DNA from: Iodobacter fluviatilis
GTDB taxonomy: Bacteria > Pseudomonadota > Gammaproteobacteria > Burkholderiales > Chitinibacteraceae
Direction of reading: 5' to 3'
NCBI RefSeq assembly: GCF_004194535.1
Contig: NZ_CP025781.1
Coordinates: 1 to 64,000, forward strand
Length of the DNA: 64,000 bases
Shown here: one piece after another, positions 17,615-27,456 of the stretch
Position numbering within the stretch: the first letter of the stretch is position 1
Layout of the letters: each line of letters begins with the position of its first letter
The notes under the pieces: generated by a model
Told to the model about the DNA's origin: nothing
The model's input: the letters and a program-made list of their open reading frames with translations, nothing else
The model's database searches: none
Translations under genes and position numbers: made by a program

Positions 17615-17689
17615 CTAGAAGTGAACTTGTACTTGAGCAAAAACAGCCAATATGGGCCTTGCTATTTGATAAGGATTTTCACAGAACAT
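17615..17689 (-). CDS. Possible 24-residue ORF with strong ribosome site
   Basis: ATG 17689 is preceded by AAAGGAG at nearly ideal spacing. The product is MFCENPYQIARPILAVFAQV and four more residues ending in F. It lies ~290 bp upstream of the MFS gene on the same strand. It could be a leader peptide, a small protein, or a leftover of an outer-membrane protein gene (such proteins end in F). Only the ribosome site supports it. Confidence 0.25.
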   Translation of the reverse strand: MFCENPYQIARPILAVFAQVQVHF

Positions 17690-17930
17690 TGTTTATCTCC
17701 TTTGAGCGTGAGCAGGTAATTTATCAAATAGAAAGCATGCCGTCAATTTAATACATAAATATAATTGACGAAGTCTCTTTCGTGTTTTTTTTCAACGCAA
17801 AGGGACATCGCTCCGTAGAGGCACTGATTACTACGCTCTGTTCAGCATGATGCAGCAGCAGCACTAAGATATAAATCTGATGAAAAATATAAATACAATT
17901 ACAACAATATTCCTGTTCAAATGCACATTC
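17690..17930. other. AT-rich non-coding stretch
   Basis: Between the small ORF's ribosome site and the nap terminator. A short imperfect inverted pair, GTCAATT (17733) and AATTGAC (17761), with AT-rich spacer is visible. No gene-like frame was found on either strand. Confidence 0.4.
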
Positions 17931-17960
17931 AAAAAAAATAGGCCCCATTTAGGGGCCTAT
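17931..17960 (-). terminator. Terminator of the nap operon
   Basis: On the minus strand ATAGGCCCC pairs with GGGGCCTAT around a five-base loop and is followed by eight T. It lies 24 bp past the napC stop. Confidence 0.85.
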
Positions 17961-17983
17961 TGCTTACACACCATTGAATCTCA

Positions 17984-18682
17984 CTATTGCGTCCCTGCAA
18001 TCTCTTCATCGCCGGTGTTCTCTGCCTTCACTGGAGGCTTAGGCGATGCGGGGTGCATCACTTCTTTGCTCACGCCTTTGCCATCTGGCCCTACGTTTTG
18101 ATTAACCGCAGGCAGGTGGTGGGCGATGCCTTTGTGGCAATCGATACAGGTCATGCCTTCAGACAAGCCTTTTTGATGGGCATTGGCCGAGCGGGAGTTT
18201 TGCTCCATATAATCAAAATATTCGTAGTTGTGGCAATTACGGCAGGCCTTGGAATCATTGGCTTTCATCCTTTTCCATTCATTTTCTGCCAGCTCAAGAC
18301 GCTTATCTAAGAATTTCTCACGCGTATCAATAAAGCCAGTGAGCTTACCCCAGACTTCTTTAGAAGCCTCAAGCTTGCGCCACATTTTTGGGCCCCATTC
18401 ATGCGGCACATGGCAATCTGGGCAGGTAGCGCGCACGCCGGAGCGATTGGTGTAGTGCACGGTTTCTTGGTATTCCGGATACACATTGCTGGCCATTTCG
18501 TGGCAACTTAAACAGAATTTTTCGGTGTTGGTCATTTCCAGCGCGGTGTTAAAGCCGCCCCAAAAGATAATCCCCACAAAAAACGCCACAATCACACCGA
18601 TATAGCCGATGCGGATGCTACGCAGCTTTTGCATACGTGCACAAAGCCGCGCTTTGAATGAGGGTTTGCTTTCATCGCTCAT
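17984..18682 (-). CDS. napC: Tetrahaem cytochrome c, quinol dehydrogenase NapC
   Basis: 232 residues of the NapC/NirT family. An N-terminal membrane anchor (residues 22-45) is followed by four CxxCH haem sites: CLSCH, CPDCH, CRNCH and CIDCH. It takes electrons from membrane quinol and passes them to NapAB in the periplasm. Last gene of napFDABC, 13 bp after napB, and followed by a strong terminator. The C-terminal ~30 residues are a proline/lysine-rich extension. Confidence 0.95.
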   Translation of the reverse strand: MSDESKPSFKARLCARMQKLRSIRIGYIGVIVAFFVGIIFWGGFNTALEMTNTEKFCLSCHEMASNVYPEYQETVHYTNRSGVRATCPDCHVPHEWGPKMWRKLEASKEVWGKLTGFIDTREKFLDKRLELAENEWKRMKANDSKACRNCHNYEYFDYMEQNSRSANAHQKGLSEGMTCIDCHKGIAHHLPAVNQNVGPDGKGVSKEVMHPASPKPPVKAENTGDEEIAGTQ

Positions 18683-18695
18683 TGTTTAATCCTTT

Positions 18696-19139
18696 TTACT
18701 TAACCATGCCGGTCGCGGGCTTAAAGGTATTGCCAACCAGAGGCTGGGCATCCGTTTGCGGCACATGGCATTGCTGACAGAAATATCGGCGCGGCGAGAT
18801 ATTAGTTAGCTCGGTGCCACCACGGGTTTTAAAGTGGGTAATCGATACTTTGGTCGCACCGGAATCTGCCGTACGATCCCAACTATGGCAATCAAGGCAT
18901 TTATTAAACTCTTTAGTAATCAGATAGCCCTTGGTGGTGTGCGGGATGATAGGCGGCTGCTGCACAAACTGGCGCGGCAAAGGTTTGCGATCTTTTTCCC
19001 AGCGATAGTTTTCAGAAGGCGCGTCGCCTTTAACGGCTTCAGTGCCACGCAAAGACTTCATGATTTCGGCCTGCGCCACAGGTGCGCAGACCATACAGAA
19101 GCTTAGAAACAGCGCCAGCATCGGCATTAATTTTTTCAT
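18696..19139 (-). CDS. napB: Dihaem cytochrome c subunit NapB
   Basis: 147 residues from ATG 19139 (MKKLMPMLALFLSF), with AAGGAG upstream; the 12-codon longer frame has no site. Signal peptide 1-25, then two haem-binding sites, CLDCH and CQQCH. It relays electrons from NapC to NapA in the periplasm. A 130-bp gap containing a repeat separates it from napA. Confidence 0.95.
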   Translation of the reverse strand: MKKLMPMLALFLSFCMVCAPVAQAEIMKSLRGTEAVKGDAPSENYRWEKDRKPLPRQFVQQPPIIPHTTKGYLITKEFNKCLDCHSWDRTADSGATKVSITHFKTRGGTELTNISPRRYFCQQCHVPQTDAQPLVGNTFKPATGMVK

Positions 19140-19204
19140 TTTTTTCTCCTTTGGATGAATAAATGGCCCGATCACCTAGCGCCATTTATCCCTCACCCCA
19201 TTCT

Positions 19205-19262
19205 TAGGGCGGGTGAAACCCGCCATTTATTCCAAGTCATTTGGCGGGTTACACCCGCCCTA
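19205..19262. repeat. REP/MITE-like palindromic repeat between napA and napB
   Basis: 20-base arms at 19205-19224 and 19243-19262 are inverted copies with one mismatch (TAGGGCGGGTGAAACCCGCC on the left), separated by 18 bases. Each arm is itself a smaller palindrome. It lies inside the nap operon and could alter the napB/napA mRNA ratio by stabilising the napA 3' end. Confidence 0.7.
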
Positions 19263-19269
19263 CAGACTG

Positions 19270-21810
19270 CTAAGCCTTCACCACTTTCACCGCGCATTTT
19301 TTAAAGTCGGTTTGCTTGGATATCGGGCAGGTGGCATCTAGAGTCAGCTTATTCACCAAGCGGCCTTCGTCAAAGAAAGGAATAAAGATCAGGCCCATTG
19401 GTGGTTTATTGCGGCCACGCGTTTCTAAGCGCGCTTGAATGTCCCCACGGCGGGACGATACTTTCACCAGCATCCCGCGTTGTAAGCCACGTTTTTTAGC
19501 GTCGTTCGGGTTCATAAACACCATCGCTTCTGGCACCGCTTTATGTAGCTCCGGCACGCGGCGGGTCATGGTGCCGGTATGCCAGTGCTCTAATACACGC
19601 CCCGTACAGAGCCACATATCAAAGTTAGCATCGGGCATTTCTGGCGGCGCTTGGTATGGCAGGGCAATAATATTGGCGCGGCCATCTTTATTGCCGTAGA
19701 AACGCACGCCCTCGCCTTTTTTCACGTAAGTATCGTAACCTTCGCGATAGCGCCATTTGGTCTCTTTGCCATTCACCACCGGCCAACGCAAGCCGCGCAC
19801 TTGGTGATAAAGATCAAACGGTGCTAAATCATGGCCGTGGCCGCGACCAAACTGGGCGTACTCTTCAAACAAACCTTTCTGGATGTAAAAACCAGCCAGT
19901 TTGGCTTCCACATTTTCAAAGCCTTTAAACTGATCTGCGGCTTTAAATTTATCCACATTGCCATTCACATACAGCACGTCGTACAGGGTTTTACCTTTCA
20001 CGGCAGGCTGCTTAGCGATTAAATCCGCAGGCCACACGTCTTCCACCTTAAAGTGCTTAGCAAATTGCATCAGCTGCCATAAATCAGATTTTGCCTCGCC
20101 CGGTGCATCCACCTGCTGACGCCAAAGCTGGGTACGGCGCTCGGCATTACCAAAGCCGCCTTCTTTCTCTACCCACATTGCGGTTGGTAAAACCAGATCA
20201 GCGGCTAAAGTCGATGCGGTTGGGTAAGGATCAGACACCACAATAAAGGTGTCTGGCCTACGCCAGCCCGGATATAGCTCTTCATTAATATTGGGCCCAG
20301 CTTGCATATTGTTATTACACATCTGCCAATAGACTTTCACCTTGCCGTCTTTAATCGCCCGAGCCATCGCCACTGCGTGTAAGCCGATTTTGCCAGGGAT
20401 GGTGCCCTCAGGAATACGCCAGATTTCTTCTGCGTGTTTGCGATGCTCAGGGTTTGTCACCACCATATCGGCAGGCAGGCGGTGGGCAAAGGTGCCCACT
20501 TCACGCGCCGTACCACAGGCCGAAGGCTGGCCGGTCAGTGAGAACGGGCTATTGCCCGGCTCGGCGATTTTGCCGGTCAGCAAATGGATGTTGTAAATCA
20601 TATTGTTCGCCCATGTACCACGGGTGTGCTGATTAAAGCCCATGGTCCAGAACGAGGTCACTTTGATTTTTGGATCGGCGTACAGCTCGGCCAGCGCAAT
20701 CAGGCGGTCTTCTGGAATACCGCAAAGCTTGCTGACTTTATCTACGGTGTAATCGGACACGAATTTTGAAAACTGCTCAAACGAGCCTTCTTTCATATCA
20801 TTAGGATTGGTTTTTGGCTTGCCATTGGCATCAGGGTAGCCATTAGCTTTGGCATTGACTTCTAAGGGGTGTTTAGGCCGTAACCCGTAACCAATATCCG
20901 TTTCACCAATTTTGAAATTACAGTGATCTTTTACAAATTTCTGATTAACACGGCCGGTTTTGATGATGTGGTGGCAAATAAAATTCATCATTGCCAAATC
21001 AGTTTGCGGGGTAAATACCAAGCCATAGCCAATATCGGCCAATTCAAAAGAGCGATGCTCATAAGTCGATAACACAGCGACTTTTACTTTGGAATTAGAT
21101 AAACGTCGATCGGTAATGCGGCTCCATAAAATCGGGTGCATTTCGGCCATGTTTGAGCCCCAAAGCACAAAAGCATCGGCTACTTCAATATCGTCGTAAC
21201 AGCCCATAGGCTCATCCATACCAAAGGTACGCATAAAGCCGGTTACGGCGCTGGCCATACAGTGGCGCGCATTTGGATCGATATTATTTGATCTAAACCC
21301 CGCCTTCATCAGCTTAGAAGCGGCATAGCCTTCATAAATGGTCCACTGCCCCGAGCCAAACATCGCGACAGATTCTGGCCCGCTGGCTTTTAGCGCTTCT
21401 TTCCATTTCTTTTCCATGATGGCAAACGCTTCATCCCAGCTTACGGGGGTGAATTCGCCATCTTTATCGTACTGGCCGTTTTTCTTACGCAGTAAAGGCT
21501 GAGTTAAGCGATCTTCGCCGTACATAATTTTGGAAAGGAAATACCCTTTCACGCAATTTAAACCCCGATTCACTTCTGCATCAGGATCGCCTTGCGTGGC
21601 CACCACTCGGCCATCTTGCGTTCCCACCAGCACCGCACAGCCCGTGCCACAGAATCGACAGGGCGCTTTATCCCAGCGGATGCTATTTTTGCCATCGCCC
21701 GCCATAGCAGGCATGGTTTTAGGCGCAGCACCTGCAAGGGGGATGCCCGCACTGGCAACCGCTGCAGCCACAGCAGATATTTTTATAAACTCACGGCGAT
21801 CCAAGCTCAT
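19270..21810 (-). CDS. napA: Periplasmic nitrate reductase, catalytic subunit
   Basis: 846 residues. The Tat signal ([20 protein letters not shown]) is followed by the 4Fe-4S site [10 protein letters not shown]...CVKG and the molybdopterin domains; ARHCMASAV contains the cysteine ligand expected for Mo in NapA. It reduces nitrate to nitrite in the periplasm. It overlaps napD by four bases. Confidence 0.97.
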   Translation of the reverse strand: MSLDRREFIKISAVAAAVASAGIPLAGAAPKTMPAMAGDGKNSIRWDKAPCRFCGTGCAVLVGTQDGRVVATQGDPDAEVNRGLNCVKGYFLSKIMYGEDRLTQPLLRKKNGQYDKDGEFTPVSWDEAFAIMEKKWKEALKASGPESVAMFGSGQWTIYEGYAASKLMKAGFRSNNIDPNARHCMASAVTGFMRTFGMDEPMGCYDDIEVADAFVLWGSNMAEMHPILWSRITDRRLSNSKVKVAVLSTYEHRSFELADIGYGLVFTPQTDLAMMNFICHHIIKTGRVNQKFVKDHCNFKIGETDIGYGLRPKHPLEVNAKANGYPDANGKPKTNPNDMKEGSFEQFSKFVSDYTVDKVSKLCGIPEDRLIALAELYADPKIKVTSFWTMGFNQHTRGTWANNMIYNIHLLTGKIAEPGNSPFSLTGQPSACGTAREVGTFAHRLPADMVVTNPEHRKHAEEIWRIPEGTIPGKIGLHAVAMARAIKDGKVKVYWQMCNNNMQAGPNINEELYPGWRRPDTFIVVSDPYPTASTLAADLVLPTAMWVEKEGGFGNAERRTQLWRQQVDAPGEAKSDLWQLMQFAKHFKVEDVWPADLIAKQPAVKGKTLYDVLYVNGNVDKFKAADQFKGFENVEAKLAGFYIQKGLFEEYAQFGRGHGHDLAPFDLYHQVRGLRWPVVNGKETKWRYREGYDTYVKKGEGVRFYGNKDGRANIIALPYQAPPEMPDANFDMWLCTGRVLEHWHTGTMTRRVPELHKAVPEAMVFMNPNDAKKRGLQRGMLVKVSSRRGDIQARLETRGRNKPPMGLIFIPFFDEGRLVNKLTLDATCPISKQTDFKKCAVKVVKA

Positions 21811-22088
21811 GATGAGCGCTCCTCAGATTTTTTTGATTGCATAGATAGGGGTGGTGGCACTTCTTCGTCGCAATATTCATAAGCCAGCGTGGCCGATGCA
21901 ACATGGGGAATCTCTTGAATTTGTTTGAGCAGATCAGAGGATCGAACTCCTGGCACATCCTCAATGGTGATAATCAGCCGCCCTTCGTGCTCCAGATGTA
22001 GCTCCACCCCTTGCACCGCAAGTACCGCCGCTTTGACTTCTTCTAAATGATTGGGAACGGCCCGAATCACTAGACTAAAGATATTCAT
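21807..22088 (-). CDS. napD: NapA maturation chaperone NapD
   Basis: 93 residues. Begins [20 protein letters not shown] and contains a ferredoxin-like fold pattern with [10 protein letters not shown], as in NapD. It binds the NapA Tat signal to hold it until cofactor insertion. The C-terminal extension (about residues 75-93) is longer than in E. coli. Four-base overlaps with napF and napA show tight coupling. Confidence 0.9.
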   Translation of the reverse strand: MNIFSLVIRAVPNHLEEVKAAVLAVQGVELHLEHEGRLIITIEDVPGVRSSDLLKQIQEIPHVASATLAYEYCDEEVPPPLSMQSKKSEERSS

Positions 22089-22624
22089 GTAATCAACTCC
22101 AACAAACGAATGCTGTTACTTGGGCAAGGCGCAACGCATGCGCCACAGCCGGTGCATTGCTCCGTGTTAATAACAGGCTGTGCAACCTTGCCAACGGCTA
22201 GCTGAAAACGAATCGCCTGCTGATCGCAAGCCTCGCCGCAGATCCGGCAATCCACCCCCCGCTCGGCCAAACAGCTGGCATCAATTTGCGCGTGAATCTG
22301 CCAAGGTGAATCAACCTGCGTATCCAAAGCTTTGCTTTGGCACGCGCTAACGCAATCACCGCAAAAGGTGCACTCACCATGACTAAAGTCCACCTTAGGA
22401 AACCCGCCGTCCCCCACCTTGATAATTTGGCTTGGGCAAGCACTTGCGCAATCGCCGCATCGGCTGCATAGGCTAAAAAAAGCAGGGCTAGCCCATGGTG
22501 GGCGAGGCGCCATCGGCGTTTGCGGGCGACGGCCAAAAAGTAAGTTACGACGCGAAGGATCCACTGCAATCGTCAATTCAAATAGTAAGGATTTAAGGTT
22601 AGGTGCCAATACACCTAGATACAA
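22085..22624 (-). CDS. napF: Ferredoxin-type protein NapF
   Basis: 179 residues with cysteine clusters in CSRCGDCASACP, CTFCGDCVSAC, CRICGEAC and CTGCGACVAPCP, giving several 4Fe-4S sites. It acts in the cytoplasm in NapA maturation or iron-sulfur loading. ATG 22624 has GAGG six bases upstream, but family members usually start near DPSRRNLLFGRR, which would be GTG 22564. The start is therefore unsure. First gene of the nap operon. Confidence 0.9.
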   Translation of the reverse strand: MYLGVLAPNLKSLLFELTIAVDPSRRNLLFGRRPQTPMAPRPPWASPAFFSLCSRCGDCASACPSQIIKVGDGGFPKVDFSHGECTFCGDCVSACQSKALDTQVDSPWQIHAQIDASCLAERGVDCRICGEACDQQAIRFQLAVGKVAQPVINTEQCTGCGACVAPCPSNSIRLLELIT

Positions 22625-22640
22625 TGCCTCTTAAGAGGCA
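22625..22640. promoter_or_regulatory. NarL/NarP-like 7-2-7 palindrome at napF
   Basis: TGCCTCTTAAGAGGCA is a perfect 16-bp palindrome of two heptamers spaced by two bases, the arrangement NarP and NarL prefer (heptamer consensus TACYYMT; here one base differs per half). It abuts the napF ATG and overlaps its ribosome site. Confidence 0.5.
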
Positions 22641-22665
22641 GCATGCCTCAGCGGCAAAAACCCTC

Positions 22666-22681
22666 TACCCCTGAGGGGGTA
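22666..22681. promoter_or_regulatory. NarL/NarP-like 7-2-7 site in the napF/sensor intergenic region
   Basis: TACCCCTGAGGGGGTA contains TACCCCT, an exact fit to the NarL heptamer consensus, plus its inverted partner with one change, two bases apart. It lies 41 bp centre to centre from the site at 22625-22640, about four helical turns. A nitrate-type regulator is encoded 2 kb away. Confidence 0.55.
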
Positions 22682-22694
22682 GGCCACCTAAATA

Positions 22695-22708
22695 CTGATT
22701 TGCGCCAA
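22695..22708. promoter_or_regulatory. Weak FNR-like site
   Basis: On the minus strand TTGGC-GCAA-ATCAG matches 7 of 10 positions of the FNR box TTGAT-N4-ATCAA. It is upstream of napF next to the 7-2-7 sites, where anaerobic control would be expected, but the match is poor. Confidence 0.25.
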
Positions 22709-22875
22709 GACCAAGAGGCATGGTGTACTCCGCTGTGTGGCCTTGCTGTGTACCCTTTAGGCAAGCGTAACACCGCTATGCGCAATAGATTGCGCTGCGA
22801 ACTGAACCTATGATTAAGCCGGATAGCCAAGCAGCAGCACCCTATGATTGAAACGCTGGAAATTTAGAGGTAGAC

Positions 22876-24723
22876 ATGCGTATTAAGGATTATTTCCGCC
22901 AAACATCCATTTTGCGCTTTATCACCCCTGCCTTATTGCTGATGGTGTTACCCGCCTTTGTGGCTTTTTTTATGAGCTGGAGCAGTGTGATGCGCTCCAG
23001 CGGTGAAGGAGCGGTGATTAACTTGGCGGGCTCTTTGCGCAAGCAAACTTACTTAATTGTTGCTATCCATCTATCTCCCCCTGCTCCTATTCCGGTTAGC
23101 CGGCCATTTTTGCAGCAAGTGATTGATGATTTTGAACAACGTCTGTACAACCCCATTCTGCTTAGCAATTTACCCAGCGCACCAGAAGACCCCGTGCACC
23201 TTGCTTACACTAAAATGGAAAACAGCTGGCGCACCGATATTAAAAAGGATCTATCCCAGCTCAGCACCACCTACGACGGCAAGCTACTGCCTAAAGCCAT
23301 GCAATTTGTGACTTTAATTGACCATTACGTGGCCGCCATTGAAGATAAACACGAGGCTCGCTTGCTATGGCTAGGGCGCATTCAATGGATTTCTTTCGGG
23401 GGGATGATCTGTGTGTTATTGCTGACCCTGAAATGGCTAAGCCGCAGCGTAACCCGCCCCTTAATTGCCATGGCACAAGCCGCTACCAAGATTAGGCAAG
23501 GCGATTTAAATGTCCGCGCCCCTGAAAAAGGCGCTGGCGAAATCATCCAGCTTGGGCAGGCAATCAATCATATGGTGAGCGAGCTAGCCCAAGGCCTGGC
23601 TGAATTAGAATCACGCGTCACAGAAAAAACCAAAGCACTCTCGCAAAATCAGCGCAGCTTAGAATTTTTGTACCGAATCAAACAAATCCTCTCTGATCAA
23701 GAGCCGGATCAAGCCACGTTTGATCAAGTACTCCATGATTTGGGCAGCGTGATAGAGCTAGAACACGCCGCCATCTGCATTACCGAAACCGAGCAAGCAC
23801 CGCTGGCTTTTCGCTTTGCCATCATGCCCATTAAAGACAGCAAACATTGCGATCAAAACAACTGCCAAAACTGCACAGACGGAGCCGATCAAGCACCACA
23901 AGCCAGCAATCGCCCGATTTTTCAACTTAGCGATGGCAGAAAAAACTACGGCATCATGCCCATTCAACTTAAAGCAGAGCAGGTACTGGCAGATTGGCAA
24001 TTACAGCTTTTAGAAGCTGTGGCACGGCAAATTGGCACGGCACTGGCCAATGCCAAACGTAAGCAAGAATCACATCGTTTAGCACTACACGAAGAGCGCT
24101 CCGTAATTGCGCGGGAATTACACGATTCTCTTGCGCAATCTTTATCTTATTTAAAAATTCAAGTGGTGCGTTTACAAACACAGTTCCCCGAGGCAGAACG
24201 CAGCCCTACCGCCCAAGCCGCACTCAGCGAGTTACGTGAAGGGCTAAGTGGTGCATATCGCCAACTGCGTGAATTACTCAATACTTTTCGCTTACAAATG
24301 CACGAACGCGGTCTTGCGGCTGCGCTAGAACAAACCGTGCAAGAATTTACTCAGCGCCTAGGCTACGCCGTTATCTTAACAAACCGCCTCTTGGGGGTAG
24401 AGCTCAGCGCGCATGAAGAAATTCACATCCTACAAATTATCCGCGAAGCCCTCGCCAATATTGAGCACCACGCGGCAGCCCAAAACGCTTGGATTGGTTT
24501 AACTTGGGCAGAGCAGCGTATTTTGGTCACCATTGAAGACAACGGCTGCGGCATTAGCCAGCACCCCGATAAAAAGCAACATTACGGGCTAAGCATTATG
24601 CGCGACCGTGCGCGCAGCTTAAACGGCCAATTTAGCGTACAACGCCGCGAGCCGAATGGCACTTTGGTGTCGTTGCGCTTTACTCCAATCACCCCCTTTG
24701 CACCGCAAGGAACCCCCTCATGA
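22876..24723 (+). CDS. Nitrate/nitrite-type sensor histidine kinase (NarX/NarQ family)
   Basis: 615 residues. First membrane helix ~14-35, then INLAGSLRKQTYL (about 48-60), which matches the nitrate-binding P-box, a periplasmic domain, a second helix ~168-188 and a HAMP region. The central module has the cysteine cluster CDQNNCQNC near residue 325. The HisKA_3 box ARELHDSLAQS has its His near 416, and the ATPase end shows EDNGCGI and GLSIMRDRA. It is divergent from nap and overlaps its regulator by four bases. NarX versus NarQ cannot be settled here. Confidence 0.92.
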   Translation: MRIKDYFRQTSILRFITPALLLMVLPAFVAFFMSWSSVMRSSGEGAVINLAGSLRKQTYLIVAIHLSPPAPIPVSRPFLQQVIDDFEQRLYNPILLSNLPSAPEDPVHLAYTKMENSWRTDIKKDLSQLSTTYDGKLLPKAMQFVTLIDHYVAAIEDKHEARLLWLGRIQWISFGGMICVLLLTLKWLSRSVTRPLIAMAQAATKIRQGDLNVRAPEKGAGEIIQLGQAINHMVSELAQGLAELESRVTEKTKALSQNQRSLEFLYRIKQILSDQEPDQATFDQVLHDLGSVIELEHAAICITETEQAPLAFRFAIMPIKDSKHCDQNNCQNCTDGADQAPQASNRPIFQLSDGRKNYGIMPIQLKAEQVLADWQLQLLEAVARQIGTALANAKRKQESHRLALHEERSVIARELHDSLAQSLSYLKIQVVRLQTQFPEAERSPTAQAALSELREGLSGAYRQLRELLNTFRLQMHERGLAAALEQTVQEFTQRLGYAVILTNRLLGVELSAHEEIHILQIIREALANIEHHAAAQNAWIGLTWAEQRILVTIEDNGCGISQHPDKKQHYGLSIMRDRARSLNGQFSVQRREPNGTLVSLRFTPITPFAPQGTPS

Positions 24724-25373
24724 GCGATGGATACACCGTTGTTGTTATTGACGATCACCCCTTATTTAGAAAAGGCGTACTGCAGCTTTTAGCGCTTGAT
24801 GAGCGTTTTATTTTGGTGGGCGAAGCGGCCAGCGGCGCAGAAGGGCTAGCGATTGTGCAAGCGCAAAACCCAGATCTAGTCATTCTTGATTTAAATATGA
24901 AAGAGATGGATGGCATTAGCACGCTACGTGCCATTAAAGAGCTAGACCTTGACTCACGCGTGGTGATGCTCACCGTATCCGATCAATCCTCAGATTTAGT
25001 CGCTGCGGTGCGGGCGGGAGCCGATGGCTATTTACTTAAAGATATGGAGCCAGAAGAGATAATCAGCAGCCTAGCCGAGGCACTCGACGGCCAAATGGCC
25101 ATTCCCGAGCGCCTTGGCCGGGTACTGGCGCTAGCCTTGCGGGATGACGACGCCAGCCAGCGTAACGCCATGATGGATTCCTTAACCGAGCGCGAGCGCG
25201 AAATCTTAGCCTGCCTAGCCAATGGCCTATCCAACAAATTAGTCGGCAGAGAACTAGGCATTGCGGAGGGCACGGTAAAAGTGCACGTCAAAAGCTTACT
25301 GCGTAAACTCAGCTTCCGCTCTCGGCTAGAAGCCGCCATTTGGGCCGTAGAGCAAGGGATTAAATTGCGTTAG
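24720..25373 (+). CDS. NarL/NarP-family response regulator
   Basis: 217 residues. The receiver domain has DDHP near residue 11 and the phosphoacceptor Asp57 in VILDLNM. The LuxR-type HTH is in LTEREREILACLANGLSNK (from about residue 157) through GTVKVHVKSLLRKL. Translationally coupled to the kinase by ATGA. The likely targets are the 7-2-7 sites upstream of napF. Confidence 0.93.
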   Translation: MSDGYTVVVIDDHPLFRKGVLQLLALDERFILVGEAASGAEGLAIVQAQNPDLVILDLNMKEMDGISTLRAIKELDLDSRVVMLTVSDQSSDLVAAVRAGADGYLLKDMEPEEIISSLAEALDGQMAIPERLGRVLALALRDDDASQRNAMMDSLTEREREILACLANGLSNKLVGRELGIAEGTVKVHVKSLLRKLSFRSRLEAAIWAVEQGIKLR

Positions 25374-25399
25374 CGCCATAGGGGTGGATTACCGCGCCC

Positions 25400-25432
25400 C
25401 TAGCAGCCAGTCGGACTTAGCATCAGTCAGCT
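25400..25432. repeat. Solo end of the 54172-54338 MITE-like element
   Basis: 33 bases match positions 54172-54204 with a single difference (CAGCCAGTCGG instead of CAGCCTGTCGG). Only the left end is present, without the inner sequence or the other terminal repeat, between the regulator and ubiB genes. It is therefore a fragment or a degenerate copy of the same family. Confidence 0.7.
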
Positions 25433-25436
25433 AGAA

Positions 25437-27122
25437 TCAGCGCTCTTCTTTGCCTGAGATCCAAATAGAAATCACCAACCAAATGGTATTGAGCACCGCT
25501 AATACAAAACCTAAAAACCCAAGCAAAGGCAACCCAAATAGCATAGGCCCGGCTTTTACCGTCATGACAATCGATGAGCCAATAATTAAAGAGCCGGTCA
25601 CAATCCCCATTGTTAAACGATTAGCACTGCGGGTAATTTGCAAACCAAAGTGATCTAGCCGCTTTAAATCTAAATCAATGCGTATATTGCCACGGCGAGC
25701 TTGTTTAATTAGCTTGCCAATATCTCTGGGTAATCCGCCTAATAATTGCACCGTTTCATACAAGCCTTCCTTGCCTTTTTTAAGCATGGCCTTAGGATGA
25801 AACCGCGCCAGAATCACTTCTTTTACAAACGGCGTGAGGTGCCCCACCATTTGAAACTCTGGATCAAGCTGCCGCCCTAATCCCTCTAAGGTAATCAGCG
25901 CTTTAAATAGTAGCGTTAAATCTGATGGCAAGGTAATTTGATGCTCGCGCATCATTTGCACCACATCATTAAGCAAATTACCAAAACGAATATCTTTTAA
26001 AGCAAGGTTTTCATAATCAAACATAAACCCCGCAATATCAGACGTGAGTTTTTCTTCATCCACCACCGTGTCACCAGTCCACTCTAATAGCACATTCAGA
26101 ATGCCATGTTCATCACGCTGTGCAAGGGCGGCTAATAAATCAACGATTTGATCGCGCCGTGGATGCGGCAAACGCCCCACCATGCCAAAATCTAAAAATG
26201 CAATTTGATTACCAGGCAAATACTTTACATTGCCCGGATGAGGATCAGCATGAAAATAGCCATCAATCAGCACCATTTTTAATACGGCATCCGCGCCTCT
26301 AGACGCTAAAATACAGCGATCCAAACCCGCAGCATCCACCCCCAATAAATCATTGCCTGCCACTCCCCCAACATAGCTTTGTACATTGAGGCTTTCTGAA
26401 GTCCATTCCCAATAGGTTTTAGGGATAATAATATCTTCATGGCCTATAAAATTTTGCACAAAGCGCTCTGAGTTTCTAGCCTCTGCAGATAAATTCAATT
26501 CACGGCGTAAAGATTTAGCGAATTCTTCGGCAATTTTAACCGGCTGATAGCGACGGGATTCGGCGAATTCAAATTCCATCAAAGAGCCGATATGCCGCAA
26601 GATGCGTAAATCGGCCTCAATTTTAGGAATCACCCCTGGGCGGCGAATTTTTAACACCACCTCAGTACCATCTAATAATTTAGCACGGTGCACTTGAGCG
26701 ATAGAGGCGGCCCCAACCGGCTCTGGGTCTAGATCAAGAAAAATATTGGCAGGATCTGTGCCAAGTAAAGCGGTTAACTCCGGCAGAATTAAATCAAAAG
26801 GCACCGGAGGCACATTGCTTTGTAATTTTTCAAACTCGGTAATCCATTCCGGCGGAAACATATCCACCCGCGTTGCCAATACTTGCCCCAGCTTTACAAA
26901 AGCAGGGCCTAACTCTTCTAAGGCACGGCGCACCCGCACTGGGGAATCAACGAGCTCGGCTTCGTAATTACCAGGTAAATGTAAGAGATCGCTGGCGCGC
27001 TCAATGCCACGGGCCAAGCCCAATCTTTGCACCAAATTACCCAAGCCATGACGAACAAGTACAGCCACAATTTCACGAACCCGTGGCAAATCACGCATCA
27101 CGGTAAAGGTTTCCTTCAGCAT
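25437..27122 (-). CDS. ubiB: ABC1/AarF-type protein UbiB
   Basis: About 561 residues from ATG 27122; a TTG four codons upstream is an alternative. The ABC1 atypical kinase signatures are present: AFVKLGQVL (KxGQ motif), AAASIAQVH-like GAASIAQVHRA, the catalytic-loop HADPHPGNV and FLDFGMVGRL. Two C-terminal hydrophobic helices end the protein, as in UbiB. It is needed for ubiquinone synthesis or distribution. It converges with narL-type gene across 60 bp. Confidence 0.9.
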   Translation of the reverse strand: MLKETFTVMRDLPRVREIVAVLVRHGLGNLVQRLGLARGIERASDLLHLPGNYEAELVDSPVRVRRALEELGPAFVKLGQVLATRVDMFPPEWITEFEKLQSNVPPVPFDLILPELTALLGTDPANIFLDLDPEPVGAASIAQVHRAKLLDGTEVVLKIRRPGVIPKIEADLRILRHIGSLMEFEFAESRRYQPVKIAEEFAKSLRRELNLSAEARNSERFVQNFIGHEDIIIPKTYWEWTSESLNVQSYVGGVAGNDLLGVDAAGLDRCILASRGADAVLKMVLIDGYFHADPHPGNVKYLPGNQIAFLDFGMVGRLPHPRRDQIVDLLAALAQRDEHGILNVLLEWTGDTVVDEEKLTSDIAGFMFDYENLALKDIRFGNLLNDVVQMMREHQITLPSDLTLLFKALITLEGLGRQLDPEFQMVGHLTPFVKEVILARFHPKAMLKKGKEGLYETVQLLGGLPRDIGKLIKQARRGNIRIDLDLKRLDHFGLQITRSANRLTMGIVTGSLIIGSSIVMTVKAGPMLFGLPLLGFLGFVLAVLNTIWLVISIWISGKEER

Positions 27123-27456
27123 TCTTAGACCCAACAGTAAGAGTAATGCTATTTCAACATAAATCAGCCATGCCGTGCATTTAACTCCATCATCAAAGAA
27201 AAATCTTTTAAATCATCGGCCAATTGAATCAACAAAGTCGTTCATTACTTTCAGTCTGTCAGATTGCCAATCGGCAGCGCCGCATTCCAATTTTCCTAGC
27301 GGGGTGAACATGCTAATATCGGTAGCTGTTTTTTAGCGCCCCCAATAACCATAAGCAGGCGTAGCCACAGGCGCCCTTAAACTAACGTTGTAAAACGTGA
27401 TGCACCTTAAGCGCAGCCAACACTCGCCTGCTTCATTTAGAGCCATTGCCCCCCAC

